A DNA stretch of 64,000 nucleotides from Akkermansiaceae bacterium. Lineage in GTDB: Bacteria; Verrucomicrobiota; Verrucomicrobiia; Verrucomicrobiales; Akkermansiaceae. Each line of letters starts with the position of its first letter. Position 1 is the stretch's first letter. The stretch is taken from assembly GCA_025363295.1 (NCBI GenBank), contig JANYEC010000047.1, forward strand, positions 62,001 through 126,000. The letters are read 5' to 3'. The translations under genes were made by a program, and so were the position numbers. This document shows, in pieces, positions 51,776 through 59,606 of this stretch. Below the pieces are notes generated by a model. It was not told the DNA's origin. It worked only from the letters and a program-made list of their open reading frames with translations, and did no database searches.

Positions 51776-52201
51776 TCAGGCTTCTTCGGTGGCAGCTACG
51801 GCGGCAACGGGTGCTTCTTCGACTGCTTTGGCAGCAGCCTTGCGAGTGACTTTCTTTTTCTTCTCGGGGGCGGAACCGACGAGAGTGATCGAAATGTGGC
51901 TGGTGCGCTTGAGGATCGGGCCCGCGGAACCTTTTGCCCGTGGCTTAAAGCGGCGGAGTGTAGGACCTGCACCGATGACGGCTTCCTTGATGACAAGTGA
52001 GGCAGCATCGAGGGAAAAATTGTTTTCCGCGTCAGCGATCGCAGTTTTGAGGGTCTTCCCGATGAGCTGTGCGGCTTTCTTGGGAGTGAAGGTCAAAATA
52101 TCGAGGGCGCTGGAGACAGCGAGACCTTGAATTTCACGGGCGACGTCACGCGCCTTTTTAGGCGAGAGACGAACGAATTTGGTGGTGCTTTTGACTTCCA
52201 T
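51776..52201 (-). CDS. rplV: Large ribosomal subunit protein L22 with Ala/Lys-rich tail
   Basis: 141 aa from ATG 52201. Its core (1-110) lines the exit tunnel: STTKFVRLSPKKARDVAREI and GPTLRRFKPRAKGSAGPILK RTSH. A 30-residue tail of Lys, Ala, Glu and Val follows (about 112-141). It lies 20 bases past the coiled-coil protein gene, which separates it from rpsS. Confidence 0.95.
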   Translation of the reverse strand: MEVKSTTKFVRLSPKKARDVAREIQGLAVSSALDILTFTPKKAAQLIGKTLKTAIADAENNFSLDAASLVIKEAVIGAGPTLRRFKPRAKGSAGPILKRTSHISITLVGSAPEKKKKVTRKAAAKAVEEAPVAAVAATEEA

Positions 52202-52221
52202 GGACGTCGGACGGTAAGTAG

Positions 52222-52947
52222 TTACTGCGCTGAGGCTTGTGTTTCGAGGACGGCGAGATCGCCGGGGCGTGGGGATTCGGCGACATTGTCGAGGTGTTCG
52301 ACAAAGGCACCACTGACGCCCTTGCGGACGTCGGCTAAAATGGCTTTTCCGTAGGGCTGCTGCCCGCGGGTGAGGCGAAAGGTCATGCCGATTTTTGCTC
52401 CCTGACTTTCGCCAAGGTTGAAAACCATCATGCCACTCTCTTGATCGAGACTGACGATCCGGGCTTGCTGCAATGAGCCAGTCCGAACATCGGGGCGGGG
52501 CTTCTGGCGCAGTCCGAGGACAGCGTCAAGCTCTCTTAATGAAGTTTCTACACGGAGTCTTGCATCCGGGTCGGAAACCACCGCTTGGCGGAGGTATTCG
52601 TTCACAGTGGCAGCAAGGCGTGTGACTGTTCCTTCCATACGGGCGATGCGCTCATTAGCGAGCTGCAAATCACCGGCGGCTTGGATCAGGCGGTCGTTTC
52701 CCCCGTCGAGCAGGTTCTTGCCGAGTGCTTCGAGACGTTGGCGGACTTGAGCGAGTTGCTCGGTCGCCTCTTTCTCGCCGCGATTCGATTCGGCAAGGCT
52801 GCGCTGGAGGGTTTGGTTCTGCCCCTGGAGTTCGGTGACGATCTCCTGGAGTTCCGCTACGGTTGGCGCTTGAGCCACGCACACCTCGGCAAAGGCCAGC
52901 AACCCGAAGGCGGAGGCAAGTGCTTTGAGATGAAACGTGGAGCGCAT
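52222..52947 (-). CDS. Secreted coiled-coil protein inserted in the S10 operon
   Basis: 241 aa from ATG 52947 (MRSTFHLKALASAFGLLAFA); a TTG upstream would add 8 residues. Sec signal peptide cleaved after CVAQA near residue 26, then a long heptad-rich helix (about 30-130: VAELQEIVTELQGQNQTLQR onward), and a C-terminal beta domain (about 165-230) with GMMVFNLGESQGAKIGMTFR and YGKAILADVRKG. The latter looks like a small barrel seen in envelope proteins of related bacteria. The neighbours rpsS and rplV are almost always adjacent elsewhere. It should act in the periplasm; no link to translation is evident. Confidence 0.85.
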   Translation of the reverse strand: MRSTFHLKALASAFGLLAFAEVCVAQAPTVAELQEIVTELQGQNQTLQRSLAESNRGEKEATEQLAQVRQRLEALGKNLLDGGNDRLIQAAGDLQLANERIARMEGTVTRLAATVNEYLRQAVVSDPDARLRVETSLRELDAVLGLRQKPRPDVRTGSLQQARIVSLDQESGMMVFNLGESQGAKIGMTFRLTRGQQPYGKAILADVRKGVSGAFVEHLDNVAESPRPGDLAVLETQASAQ

Positions 52948-52976
52948 GTGCGTGGTGAAAATGGGAACCAAGTGGA

Positions 52977-53249
52977 TTATTTCTTGCCGATACCGCCGTG
53001 CGTCTTGAACAGACGGGTCGGTGAAAATTCGCCGAGTTTGTGGCCAACCATATTTTCGGTGACGTAAACGGGGACAAACGTCTTGCCGTTATGGACTGCG
53101 AAGTTGTGGCTGACGAAATCAGGCGTGATCATCGACTTACGGCTCCATGTTTTGATGGGCTTACGTTCGGATCCGGCTTCGGCAACGGCGTCGATCTTGG
53201 CGAGTAGCTTTTGATCAACGTATGGGCCTTTTTTGAGTGAGCGTGGCAT
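52977..53249 (-). CDS. rpsS: Small ribosomal subunit protein S19
   Basis: 90 aa from ATG 53249. 30S head protein near the A site. [40 protein letters not shown] and the C-terminal [19 protein letters not shown] are diagnostic. Preceded by a heptamer array ending 2 bases before the ATG. Confidence 0.97.
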   Translation of the reverse strand: MPRSLKKGPYVDQKLLAKIDAVAEAGSERKPIKTWSRKSMITPDFVSHNFAVHNGKTFVPVYVTENMVGHKLGEFSPTRLFKTHGGIGKK

Positions 53250-53251
53250 GG

Positions 53252-53287
53252 GAAATTTGAGATTTCAGATTTGAGATTTCAGATTGA
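53252..53287 (-). repeat. Heptamer array upstream of rpsS
   Basis: Minus-strand 7-mers GAAATCT, CAAATCT, GAAATCT, CAAATTT preceded by a CAATCT remnant. Ends 2 bases before the rpsS ATG. Confidence 0.75.
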
Positions 53288-53294
53288 GAAGGGA

Positions 53295-54140
53295 TTACTT
53301 CCGCTTCGCTTTGTGGCGGGACTCAACGATGAAGACGCTGGTGGTCTTCTTCTTGTTACGAGTCTTCTGACCCTTCGCATGACCCCATGGGCTGAGAAGG
53401 TGCTGACGACCACCACCGGACTTCGATTTGCCTTCGCCACCACCGTTCGGGTGGTCAACGGGGTTCATCGTCATACCGCGGACGGTCGGGCGAACACCCT
53501 GCCAGCGTGTGCGGCCAGCTTTTCCAGATGTTTCATTCATGTGGTCACGGTTTCCGACTTGGCCGATGGTGCAGAAGCAACGATCGTTAAAGCGGCGGAT
53601 TTCACCGGAAGGCATTTTCACCAGTGCCCAGCCGCCATCGCGGTTAGAAAGCACGGCGAGCTGACCGGCGGCGCGGGCAACTTTGCCACCATTGCCAGGA
53701 ATGAGCTCGATGTTGTGGATCGGTGTGCCGAGTGGCACGGCGCTGAGTGGCATCGCGTTACCCGTTTTCGGGGCGACGTTTGCACCTGCGACGACGGTCG
53801 TTCCAACTTCGAGACCGAGAGGAGCGAGGATGTAGGACTTCTGGCCGTCCTCATACTGGATGAGGGCGATGCGGCAAGTGCGGTTCGGATCGTATTCGAT
53901 GCCGACTACAGTTGCAGGTGCATCGTGCTTACCGCGCTTGAAATCAACCAAACGGTAGTGACGCTTGTGTCCACCACCGATGTGACGGCAAGTGATGCGG
54001 CCGGTGTTGTTACGACCACCGCTGCGCTTGAGCGGGGTAAGGAGGCTTTTCTCCGGCTTGCTTTTGGTGATCTCGTCAAATGACGGCAGATTCTTGTAGC
54101 GAGCAGATGGAGTGATTGGCTTGAAAGTTTTCAGTGGCAT
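53295..54140 (-). CDS. rplB: Large ribosomal subunit protein L2
   Basis: 281 aa from ATG 54140. 23S rRNA protein near the peptidyl transferase centre. [20 protein letters not shown] at the start, [20 protein letters not shown], and the catalytic-region [23 protein letters not shown] with the conserved His. Normal length. The heptamer array that follows it separates it from rpsS by 45 bases. Confidence 0.97.
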   Translation of the reverse strand: MPLKTFKPITPSARYKNLPSFDEITKSKPEKSLLTPLKRSGGRNNTGRITCRHIGGGHKRHYRLVDFKRGKHDAPATVVGIEYDPNRTCRIALIQYEDGQKSYILAPLGLEVGTTVVAGANVAPKTGNAMPLSAVPLGTPIHNIELIPGNGGKVARAAGQLAVLSNRDGGWALVKMPSGEIRRFNDRCFCTIGQVGNRDHMNETSGKAGRTRWQGVRPTVRGMTMNPVDHPNGGGEGKSKSGGGRQHLLSPWGHAKGQKTRNKKKTTSVFIVESRHKAKRK

Positions 54141-54187
54141 GACAATCGGAACGGTAAGGTGTTACGTTTGAAAAAGCGGGGAATCGC

Positions 54188-54472
54188 TTAGACGAGATCG
54201 AGCGATTCGCCTTCTTTGAGGCGGACGATGGCTTTTTTCCAATGGTTAGTACGACCTGCATCGGCACGACGCTGGCGCTTGAGTTTACCGTCGTAGTTGG
54301 CAGTGCGAACGGCCAGAACGGTTTTTCCGAAGAGTTGTTCAACAGCTTGTTTGATCTCAAGCTTGTTGGCCTTGCGGTCCACTTCGAGGGTGACCTCGTT
54401 GTTGTTCTCCTGAAGCATGGTGGCTTTCTCGGAGAGGCGGACGTTTTTAATGACCTGGTAAATGTCTTTCAT
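54188..54472 (-). CDS. rplW: Large ribosomal subunit protein L23
   Basis: 94 aa from ATG 54472. Sits at the exit tunnel and docks trigger factor and SRP. IYQVIKNVRLSEKATMLQEN and VEQLFGKTVLAVRTANYDGK L are family parts. Normal position between rplD and rplB. Confidence 0.95.
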   Translation of the reverse strand: MKDIYQVIKNVRLSEKATMLQENNNEVTLEVDRKANKLEIKQAVEQLFGKTVLAVRTANYDGKLKRQRRADAGRTNHWKKAIVRLKEGESLDLV

Positions 54473-54495
54473 GATCTCGGTGTTAAGTCCGGGGT

Positions 54496-55104
54496 TCAGG
54501 CGGTGCGAGCCGCGAGGGTTTGCACGGCATCACCCACAAGGATGATGGTGTTAGCGAGGAGGAATTGCTCAACGTTGACATCCGAACCCGTGACGAGTTG
54601 GGCATAGGCGACGTTGCGGGCAGCGAGGTAGGTGTTGTCGTCGAAGGAATTTCCAACCACGAGGATCTTGCCCGGCTTGGTCAGCGCATCGAGAGCGGCG
54701 ATGAAAGACTTGGTCTTTCCATCCGCGATCGAGAACGATGGGACCGTAATGATTTTCCCAGCGGCAACGAGATCACCCAAAGTGCGGCGCAGAGCGAGCT
54801 TCCGGACGGTCTTTGGAACCTTCTTGGAGTAATCACGTGGGCGGGGTCCGAAAACAACACCACCACCGACGAAGATCGGGGCGCGTTTGTCGCCGTGACG
54901 GGCACCACCGGTGCCTTTTTGCTTGTAGATCTTGCGGTTGCTACCGGAAACCTCACCACGGGTCTTGGTGCAAGCGGAGCCGGTGCGGCGGTTGGCGCGG
55001 TAGGCGACCACGAGATCGTGGACGGCTTGGCGACCTTTCTCGGCACCCACCAATACGAGATTGGCGGCTTGAGCGTCTTCAGTTGTGAAAGTCTTAGCGG
55101 ACAT
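54496..55104 (-). CDS. rplD: Large ribosomal subunit protein L4
   Basis: 202 aa from ATG 55104. Lines the exit tunnel; in E. coli it also represses the S10 operon. The tunnel loop is TKTRGEVSGSNRKIYKQKGT GGARHG, then RDYSKKVPKTVRKLALRRTL. Normal length. The heptad tail before the stop is Ala-rich. Confidence 0.96.
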   Translation of the reverse strand: MSAKTFTTEDAQAANLVLVGAEKGRQAVHDLVVAYRANRRTGSACTKTRGEVSGSNRKIYKQKGTGGARHGDKRAPIFVGGGVVFGPRPRDYSKKVPKTVRKLALRRTLGDLVAAGKIITVPSFSIADGKTKSFIAALDALTKPGKILVVGNSFDDNTYLAARNVAYAQLVTGSDVNVEQFLLANTIILVGDAVQTLAARTA

Positions 55105-55141
55105 GACTTGGAATCGTGAGAGGTTTCAGAATGCCACCGGA

Positions 55142-55777
55142 TCAGGCGGACTTTTTCTTGGCGGGGCGGACGGTGACGTAGTGACCGTTTGAACCGGGAA
55201 CTGCGCCAGAGACGAGGATCACACCGTCTTCTTTACGAACGGCGACAATCTTGAGATTTTGCACGGTGGTGCGGGTAGTGCCCATGTGACCGGGCATTTT
55301 TTGGTTCTTCCAAACGCGACCTGGAGTCGAACGGCAACCGATGGCTCCCGTTCTGCGGTGCATCATGGAACCGTGGGTTTGCTTGAGGCCACCGAAGTTG
55401 TAGCGCTTGTACACCCCTTGGAAACCGCGGCCCTTGGATTCGCCGATCACGTCAACCCATTGGCCTTCGGTGAAAGTTTCCATGCCCGGATGAACGGCTG
55501 GAAGTTCGACGCCGTTTTCGACGCGGAATTCCTGGATGAAATGCTTGGGGGCGCAACCTGCTTTCTTGGCAATACCGAGAGCAGGCTTAGTGACGCGTTG
55601 TTCCTTGCGATCGCCATAGCCGACTTGGACTGCGGTGTAACCGTCCGATTCAGGAGTCTTGGATTGAAGGATCGTGTTTCCGGAAACGTCGATGACGGTG
55701 ACGGGGATCATGATGCCAGCCTGTTGGTCGAACAGACGGGTCATACCGATTTTTTTGCCGAGGAGGCCGAGTGACAT
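55142..55777 (-). CDS. rplC: Large ribosomal subunit protein L3
   Basis: 211 aa from ATG 55777. Early 50S assembly protein. MSLGLLGKKIGMTRLFDQQA at the start, KGRGFQGVYKRYNFGGLKQT (extension reaching the peptidyl transferase centre) and GCRSTPGRVWKNQKMPGHMG. Normal length. A heptamer array ends 9 bases before the ATG. Confidence 0.97.
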   Translation of the reverse strand: MSLGLLGKKIGMTRLFDQQAGIMIPVTVIDVSGNTILQSKTPESDGYTAVQVGYGDRKEQRVTKPALGIAKKAGCAPKHFIQEFRVENGVELPAVHPGMETFTEGQWVDVIGESKGRGFQGVYKRYNFGGLKQTHGSMMHRRTGAIGCRSTPGRVWKNQKMPGHMGTTRTTVQNLKIVAVRKEDGVILVSGAVPGSNGHYVTVRPAKKKSA

Positions 55778-55786
55778 GGCGATTAG

Positions 55787-55821
55787 GAAATTTGAGATTT
55801 GAAATTTGAGATTTGAGATTC
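55787..55821 (-). repeat. Heptamer array upstream of rplC
   Basis: Minus-strand units GAATCTC, AAATCTC, AAATTTC, AAATCTC, AAATTTC in a row, ending 9 bases before the rplC ATG. Five copies in a perfect 7-base register. Confidence 0.78.
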
Positions 55822-55837
55822 GGTGCGCAAGCGCCGC

Positions 55838-56146
55838 TCAGATGCGGATGGTGATGTCAACACCGGCTGGCAGGTTGAGCTTCTTGAGCTCGTCCACGGT
55901 GCGGGCAGTTGGATCGACGATGTCGAGCAAACGCTTGTGAGTCCGGACTTCGAACTGCTCCATCGACTTTTTGTTAACGTGCACGGAACGGTTCACGGAG
56001 AACTTCTCGATGCGTGTTGGAAGTGGGATTGGGCCAGCCACACGGGCTCCCGTGCGTTTCGCGGTCTCCACGATTTCTTGGGCTGAGCGGTCGATCGCGC
56101 GGTGATCGAAGGCGCGCAGGCGGATGCGTATTTTCTGATTTTCCAT
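55838..56146 (-). CDS. rpsJ: Small ribosomal subunit protein S10
   Basis: 102 aa from ATG 56146. Shared by 30S and antitermination complexes. [20 protein letters not shown] and [20 protein letters not shown] are standard. It follows fusA directly with no tuf gene in between, so str and S10 operons are joined. Confidence 0.97.
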   Translation of the reverse strand: MENQKIRIRLRAFDHRAIDRSAQEIVETAKRTGARVAGPIPLPTRIEKFSVNRSVHVNKKSMEQFEVRTHKRLLDIVDPTARTVDELKKLNLPAGVDITIRI

Positions 56147-56206
56147 GGTGGAGAAGTTGTTTGACGGTTTACGTGGTTAGGCTACAGGGCGAGAAATCAG
56201 TTCTTG

Positions 56207-58348
56207 TTAACCGAGGCGGTCACTGACGATTTCTTCGACGATATTGGTGGGGACTTGCTCGAAATGCGATGGGGTCATGGCATAGGAAGCACGTCCTGAG
56301 GAGAGAGTGCGGACGGCAGTGGAATAGCCGAACATTTCTTTGAGAGGCACATTGGCATGCACAATAGAGAGCTTGCCTTTGGACTCGGTGTTTTGGATCT
56401 GCCCACGGCGGCGGCTCAGATCGCCCATGACGTCACCTTGGTAATCGTCTGGGGTGGAAACTTCCACCGCCATGATCGGCTCAAGGAGGATGGACTTAGC
56501 TTTCTTGAAGCCGTCCTTCATGGCGAAAATGGCCGCCATAGTGAAAGCGTTTTCGTTGGAATCAACGTCGTGGTAGGAACCATCGAGGATTTCAACGTGA
56601 ACATCGATCACGGGATAACCGGCGATGATGCCGTTGGTCATCGACTCGTTGATGCCTTTATAGACGGCATTGATGTATTCTTTGGGAATTGTGCCACCGA
56701 TGACTTTGTTTTCGATGGTGAGGCCCTTGCCCTTTTCGTTAGGCTTGAGAGAGATAATGACGTGGCCGTATTGGCCGCGACCTCCGGATTGCTTGATCAG
56801 CTTGCCCTCGCCGCCGGCGGATTGGGTGATGGTCTCGCGGTAAGCGATTTGGGGAGCACCCGTGTTAGCCTCTACCTTGAACTCGCGGCGGATACGGTCG
56901 ATGATGATCTCCAAGTGAAGCTCGCCCATTCCAGCGATGATCGTTTGGCCAGTTTCCTCGTCGGTCTTCACCTTGAAGGTCGGATCTTCTTCGGAGAGAC
57001 GACCGAGTGCCATGCCCAGTTTCTCTTGGTCGGCCTTGGTTCTTGGCTCGACGGCCATTGAGATGACCGGTTCCGGGAAAGTCGGGGGTTCGAGAACCAC
57101 ATCGTGGTTATCGGCGGCGAGAGTATCGCCGGTGGTGACGTTCTTGATACCGACCATGGCGGCGATGTCACCGGAGTAGCAGGCATCGATGTCCTTGTGC
57201 TCGTTCGCCTGGATTTGGATCAAACGACCGACGCGCTCTGAGCGGCGGGTGCGTGGATTATAAACGGTATCGCCCTTGCGGATGACGCCAGAATACACGC
57301 GGAAGAAAACGAGTTTGCCGACGAATTTGTCGGCCCAAAGTTTGAAAGCAAGAGAAACGAACTTTTCGTTGTCCGATGTGATGACCTCGATGTTCTTCTC
57401 ATGATCATCGGGATCCATACCAATGGCCGCTGGAATATCGAGCGGGCTTGGGAGGTAGTCGAGAACTGCATCGAGCAGATATTGAACTCCTTTGTTTTTG
57501 AAAGCGGAACCACCCGCGACGGGGACCAGCAAATTGTTGATCGTCGCACGGCGGATGCCTTGCTTCAGCTCTTCGAGAGTGATCGGCTCTTCGTTGAGGA
57601 ATTTTTCACCCACGGCGTCATCCACGTCCGCAACAGCGTTGACGAGTTCGTCGTGGGCCTGTTTACAGAGTTTGATTTGATCGCCCTCGAGATCCTTGAC
57701 GGTGTAGGTGGAACCAAATTTGTCATCGTCCGAATAATAGATCGCCTTTTGGTTCACCACGTCGATCTGGCCGATAAGTTGATCTTCTGCGCCGATCGGA
57801 ATCAGTATCCGGACGGCGTTCGCGCCTAACTTTTCTTTAACCTCATTGAAAACGCTCTGGAAATCAGCACCCGTGCGGTCCATTTTATTGACGAACACGA
57901 TGCGCGGAACGTTGTATTTCGTCGCCTGTCGCCAAACCGTTTCGGTTTGCGGTTGGACGCCGGCGACACCGCAGAAGACGACGATGCAACCATCCAACAC
58001 GCGAAGGGACCGCTCGACTTCAGCAGTGAAGTCAACGTGTCCCGGAGTATCGATGATGTTGATGCGTTGTTTCTGACCTGGGAAAAGCTTGGTCATCCCC
58101 TCTTCCTCATGCTGCCACCACTCGGTAGTAACGGCTGCGGAAGTGATGGTGATGCCGCGCTCGCGCTCCTGCTCCATCCAATCGGTCGTAGCACCACCAT
58201 CGTGGACTTCGCCGATTTTATGAATCATTCCCGTGTAAAACAGGATCCGTTCCGTGAGAGTCGTCTTACCCGCGTCAATGTGCGCGGCGATCCCGATATT
58301 TCGGGTGCGCTCGAGCACGTATTGGCGGTTTGGACTATTCGGATTCAC
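56207..58348 (-). CDS. fusA: Elongation factor G
   Basis: 713 aa from GTG 58348. GTPase driving translocation. G1 [19 protein letters not shown] (residues 19-37), switch region [21 protein letters not shown]3 DTPGHVDF, G4 NKMDRTG, and domains II to V complete, including [21 protein letters not shown]. One fusA copy here. Located in the usual rpsL-rpsG-fusA order. Confidence 0.97.
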   Translation of the reverse strand: MNPNSPNRQYVLERTRNIGIAAHIDAGKTTLTERILFYTGMIHKIGEVHDGGATTDWMEQERERGITITSAAVTTEWWQHEEEGMTKLFPGQKQRINIIDTPGHVDFTAEVERSLRVLDGCIVVFCGVAGVQPQTETVWRQATKYNVPRIVFVNKMDRTGADFQSVFNEVKEKLGANAVRILIPIGAEDQLIGQIDVVNQKAIYYSDDDKFGSTYTVKDLEGDQIKLCKQAHDELVNAVADVDDAVGEKFLNEEPITLEELKQGIRRATINNLLVPVAGGSAFKNKGVQYLLDAVLDYLPSPLDIPAAIGMDPDDHEKNIEVITSDNEKFVSLAFKLWADKFVGKLVFFRVYSGVIRKGDTVYNPRTRRSERVGRLIQIQANEHKDIDACYSGDIAAMVGIKNVTTGDTLAADNHDVVLEPPTFPEPVISMAVEPRTKADQEKLGMALGRLSEEDPTFKVKTDEETGQTIIAGMGELHLEIIIDRIRREFKVEANTGAPQIAYRETITQSAGGEGKLIKQSGGRGQYGHVIISLKPNEKGKGLTIENKVIGGTIPKEYINAVYKGINESMTNGIIAGYPVIDVHVEILDGSYHDVDSNENAFTMAAIFAMKDGFKKAKSILLEPIMAVEVSTPDDYQGDVMGDLSRRRGQIQNTESKGKLSIVHANVPLKEMFGYSTAVRTLSSGRASYAMTPSHFEQVPTNIVEEIVSDRLG

Positions 58349-58379
58349 GGACGGAAATTGCTGGAGCGCTGTCAGTTAA

Positions 58380-58853
58380 TTAGAAACGGAAGTGAGCGAA
58401 GGCGCGGTTGGCTTGCGCCATCTTGTGCACATCGTCGCGTTTGCGGACGGCACTGCCTTGGTTGTTAGCAGCATCCTTGATCTCGTTGGCGAGAGCGACG
58501 TGCATCGGAGTGCCCTTGCGGTTGCGGGCGTAGTTGACGAGCCAACGCATCGAAAGCGACTCGGAACGGTCCGGAGCGACTTCGAGCGGCACCTGATAGG
58601 TCGCACCACCGACGCGGCGGGATTTCACTTCCACGCGTGGCTTGGTGTTCTCCACGGCACGGGTGATCACTTCGAGAGGATCGATGGTATCCACGCCTTC
58701 ATTGGCGCGGTCGATTGCGGCGTAAACGATGCGCTGGGCGAGCGAACGTTTTCCGGATTCCATCACCTTGGTAATAAGGTGACCAACGAGAGCGCTGTCG
58801 TAGCGAGGATCGCGACGGTCTGGCTTGGTGAAGATGCGCTTGCGGCGTGGCAT
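58380..58853 (-). CDS. rpsG: Small ribosomal subunit protein S7
   Basis: 157 aa from ATG 58853. Nucleates the 30S head and contacts the E-site. MPRRKRIFTKPDRRDPRYDS, GGATYQVPLEVAPDRSESLS MRWLVN are standard. Lies 33 bases after the rpsL stop. Confidence 0.97.
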   Translation of the reverse strand: MPRRKRIFTKPDRRDPRYDSALVGHLITKVMESGKRSLAQRIVYAAIDRANEGVDTIDPLEVITRAVENTKPRVEVKSRRVGGATYQVPLEVAPDRSESLSMRWLVNYARNRKGTPMHVALANEIKDAANNQGSAVRKRDDVHKMAQANRAFAHFRF

Positions 58854-58886
58854 GGCGTTGGGATGGTGTGTTAGTGGATTTGAAAA

Positions 58887-59300
58887 TTACTTCTTCCCGC
58901 CTTTTTTGGCGGGAGCGGCGACGGCACCGGGTTTCGGACGCTTCGCACCATACTTGGAGCGGCTTTGACGGCGCTTATCGACACCAAGGGTATCGAGCGA
59001 ACCACGGACGATGTGGTAGCGCACACCCGGAAGGTCCTTCACCCGTCCACCGCGAACGAGGACGATGGAGTGTTCCTGGAGGTTGTGGCCTTCACCGCCG
59101 ATGTAGGCGATGACTTCGAATCCGTTCGTAAGGCGAACCTTAGCGACTTTACGGAGAGCCGAGTTAGGCTTCTTAGGCGTGCGAGTCATGACTTGAAGAC
59201 ATACTCCGCGGCGCTGTGGGCAGTTGACAAGAGCGGGTGACTTCGACTTTTCGGCCGGAGTGAGGCGTCCCTTGCGAACGAGCTGATTGATGGTCGGCAT
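58887..59300 (-). CDS. rpsL: Small ribosomal subunit protein S12
   Basis: 137 aa from ATG 59300 ([20 protein letters not shown]), preceded by a purine-rich AAGGAA, one of the better Shine-Dalgarno matches here. A 13-residue longer frame was rejected. S12 controls decoding accuracy. [20 protein letters not shown] holds the Lys whose mutation gives streptomycin resistance, and [27 protein letters not shown] follows. A C-terminal tail rich in Lys, Ala and Pro adds about 15 residues. First gene of the cluster. Confidence 0.96.
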   Translation of the reverse strand: MPTINQLVRKGRLTPAEKSKSPALVNCPQRRGVCLQVMTRTPKKPNSALRKVAKVRLTNGFEVIAYIGGEGHNLQEHSIVLVRGGRVKDLPGVRYHIVRGSLDTLGVDKRRQSRSKYGAKRPKPGAVAAPAKKGGKK

Positions 59301-59606
59301 GATTTCCTTGCAGTGGTTCTGATTTTCCCATGGGGACAAACCGGAGCGACGACAAGGCGACCTTGTAGTAGCTTTTTTCCGGAGCTGGACCCGATAAATT
59401 TTCCCTGTAATTTAGGCTACCTCGATTAAAACGTCGGCAGCCCTCGCTGTGGGGGGGGCGACTCTAGGAATCGAACTCAACCTGACAAGCCCTATTTTGC
59501 AATTTTTTCTAATTTTTAGTCAAATTCAGCAAATCCTGCCGAATTCGACCTCTTGCCAGTAAATATCAGGCACCAATCTCAAGCGAATTTGCCAAAACAG
59601 CCGCCA
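59301..59606. other. 306-base leader region upstream of the ribosomal cluster
   Basis: Non-coding. Contains the promoter candidate at 59461-59488, an AT-rich stretch behind it (59490-59535), and a run of eight G at 59451-59458 on the plus strand. Between the predicted transcription start and rpsL lies a leader of about 150 bases with no obvious strong hairpin. Confidence 0.5.
59461..59488 (-). promoter_or_regulatory. Candidate sigma-70 promoter of the ribosomal cluster
   Basis: Minus-strand -35 TTGTCA (59483-59488), 16-base spacer, -10 TAGAGT (59461-59466). An AT-rich stretch just upstream could be an UP element. The match is fair, not perfect. Confidence 0.5.

Noticed and set aside
53271..54083. 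270-codon plus-strand frame opposite rplB
   Set aside because: Antisense shadow of rplB; no start signal or recognised domain.
49950..55821. Heptamer arrays considered as CRISPR-like repeats
   Set aside because: Units are only 7 bases with no spacers and no cas genes nearby.
59451..59490. tRNA-like stretch (G-run, then GGAATCGAACTC on the plus strand)
   Set aside because: The T-arm-like loop is not flanked by a proper 5-bp stem, there is no acceptor partner, anticodon arm or CCA, and the bases fit better as a promoter spacer of the rpsL transcript.
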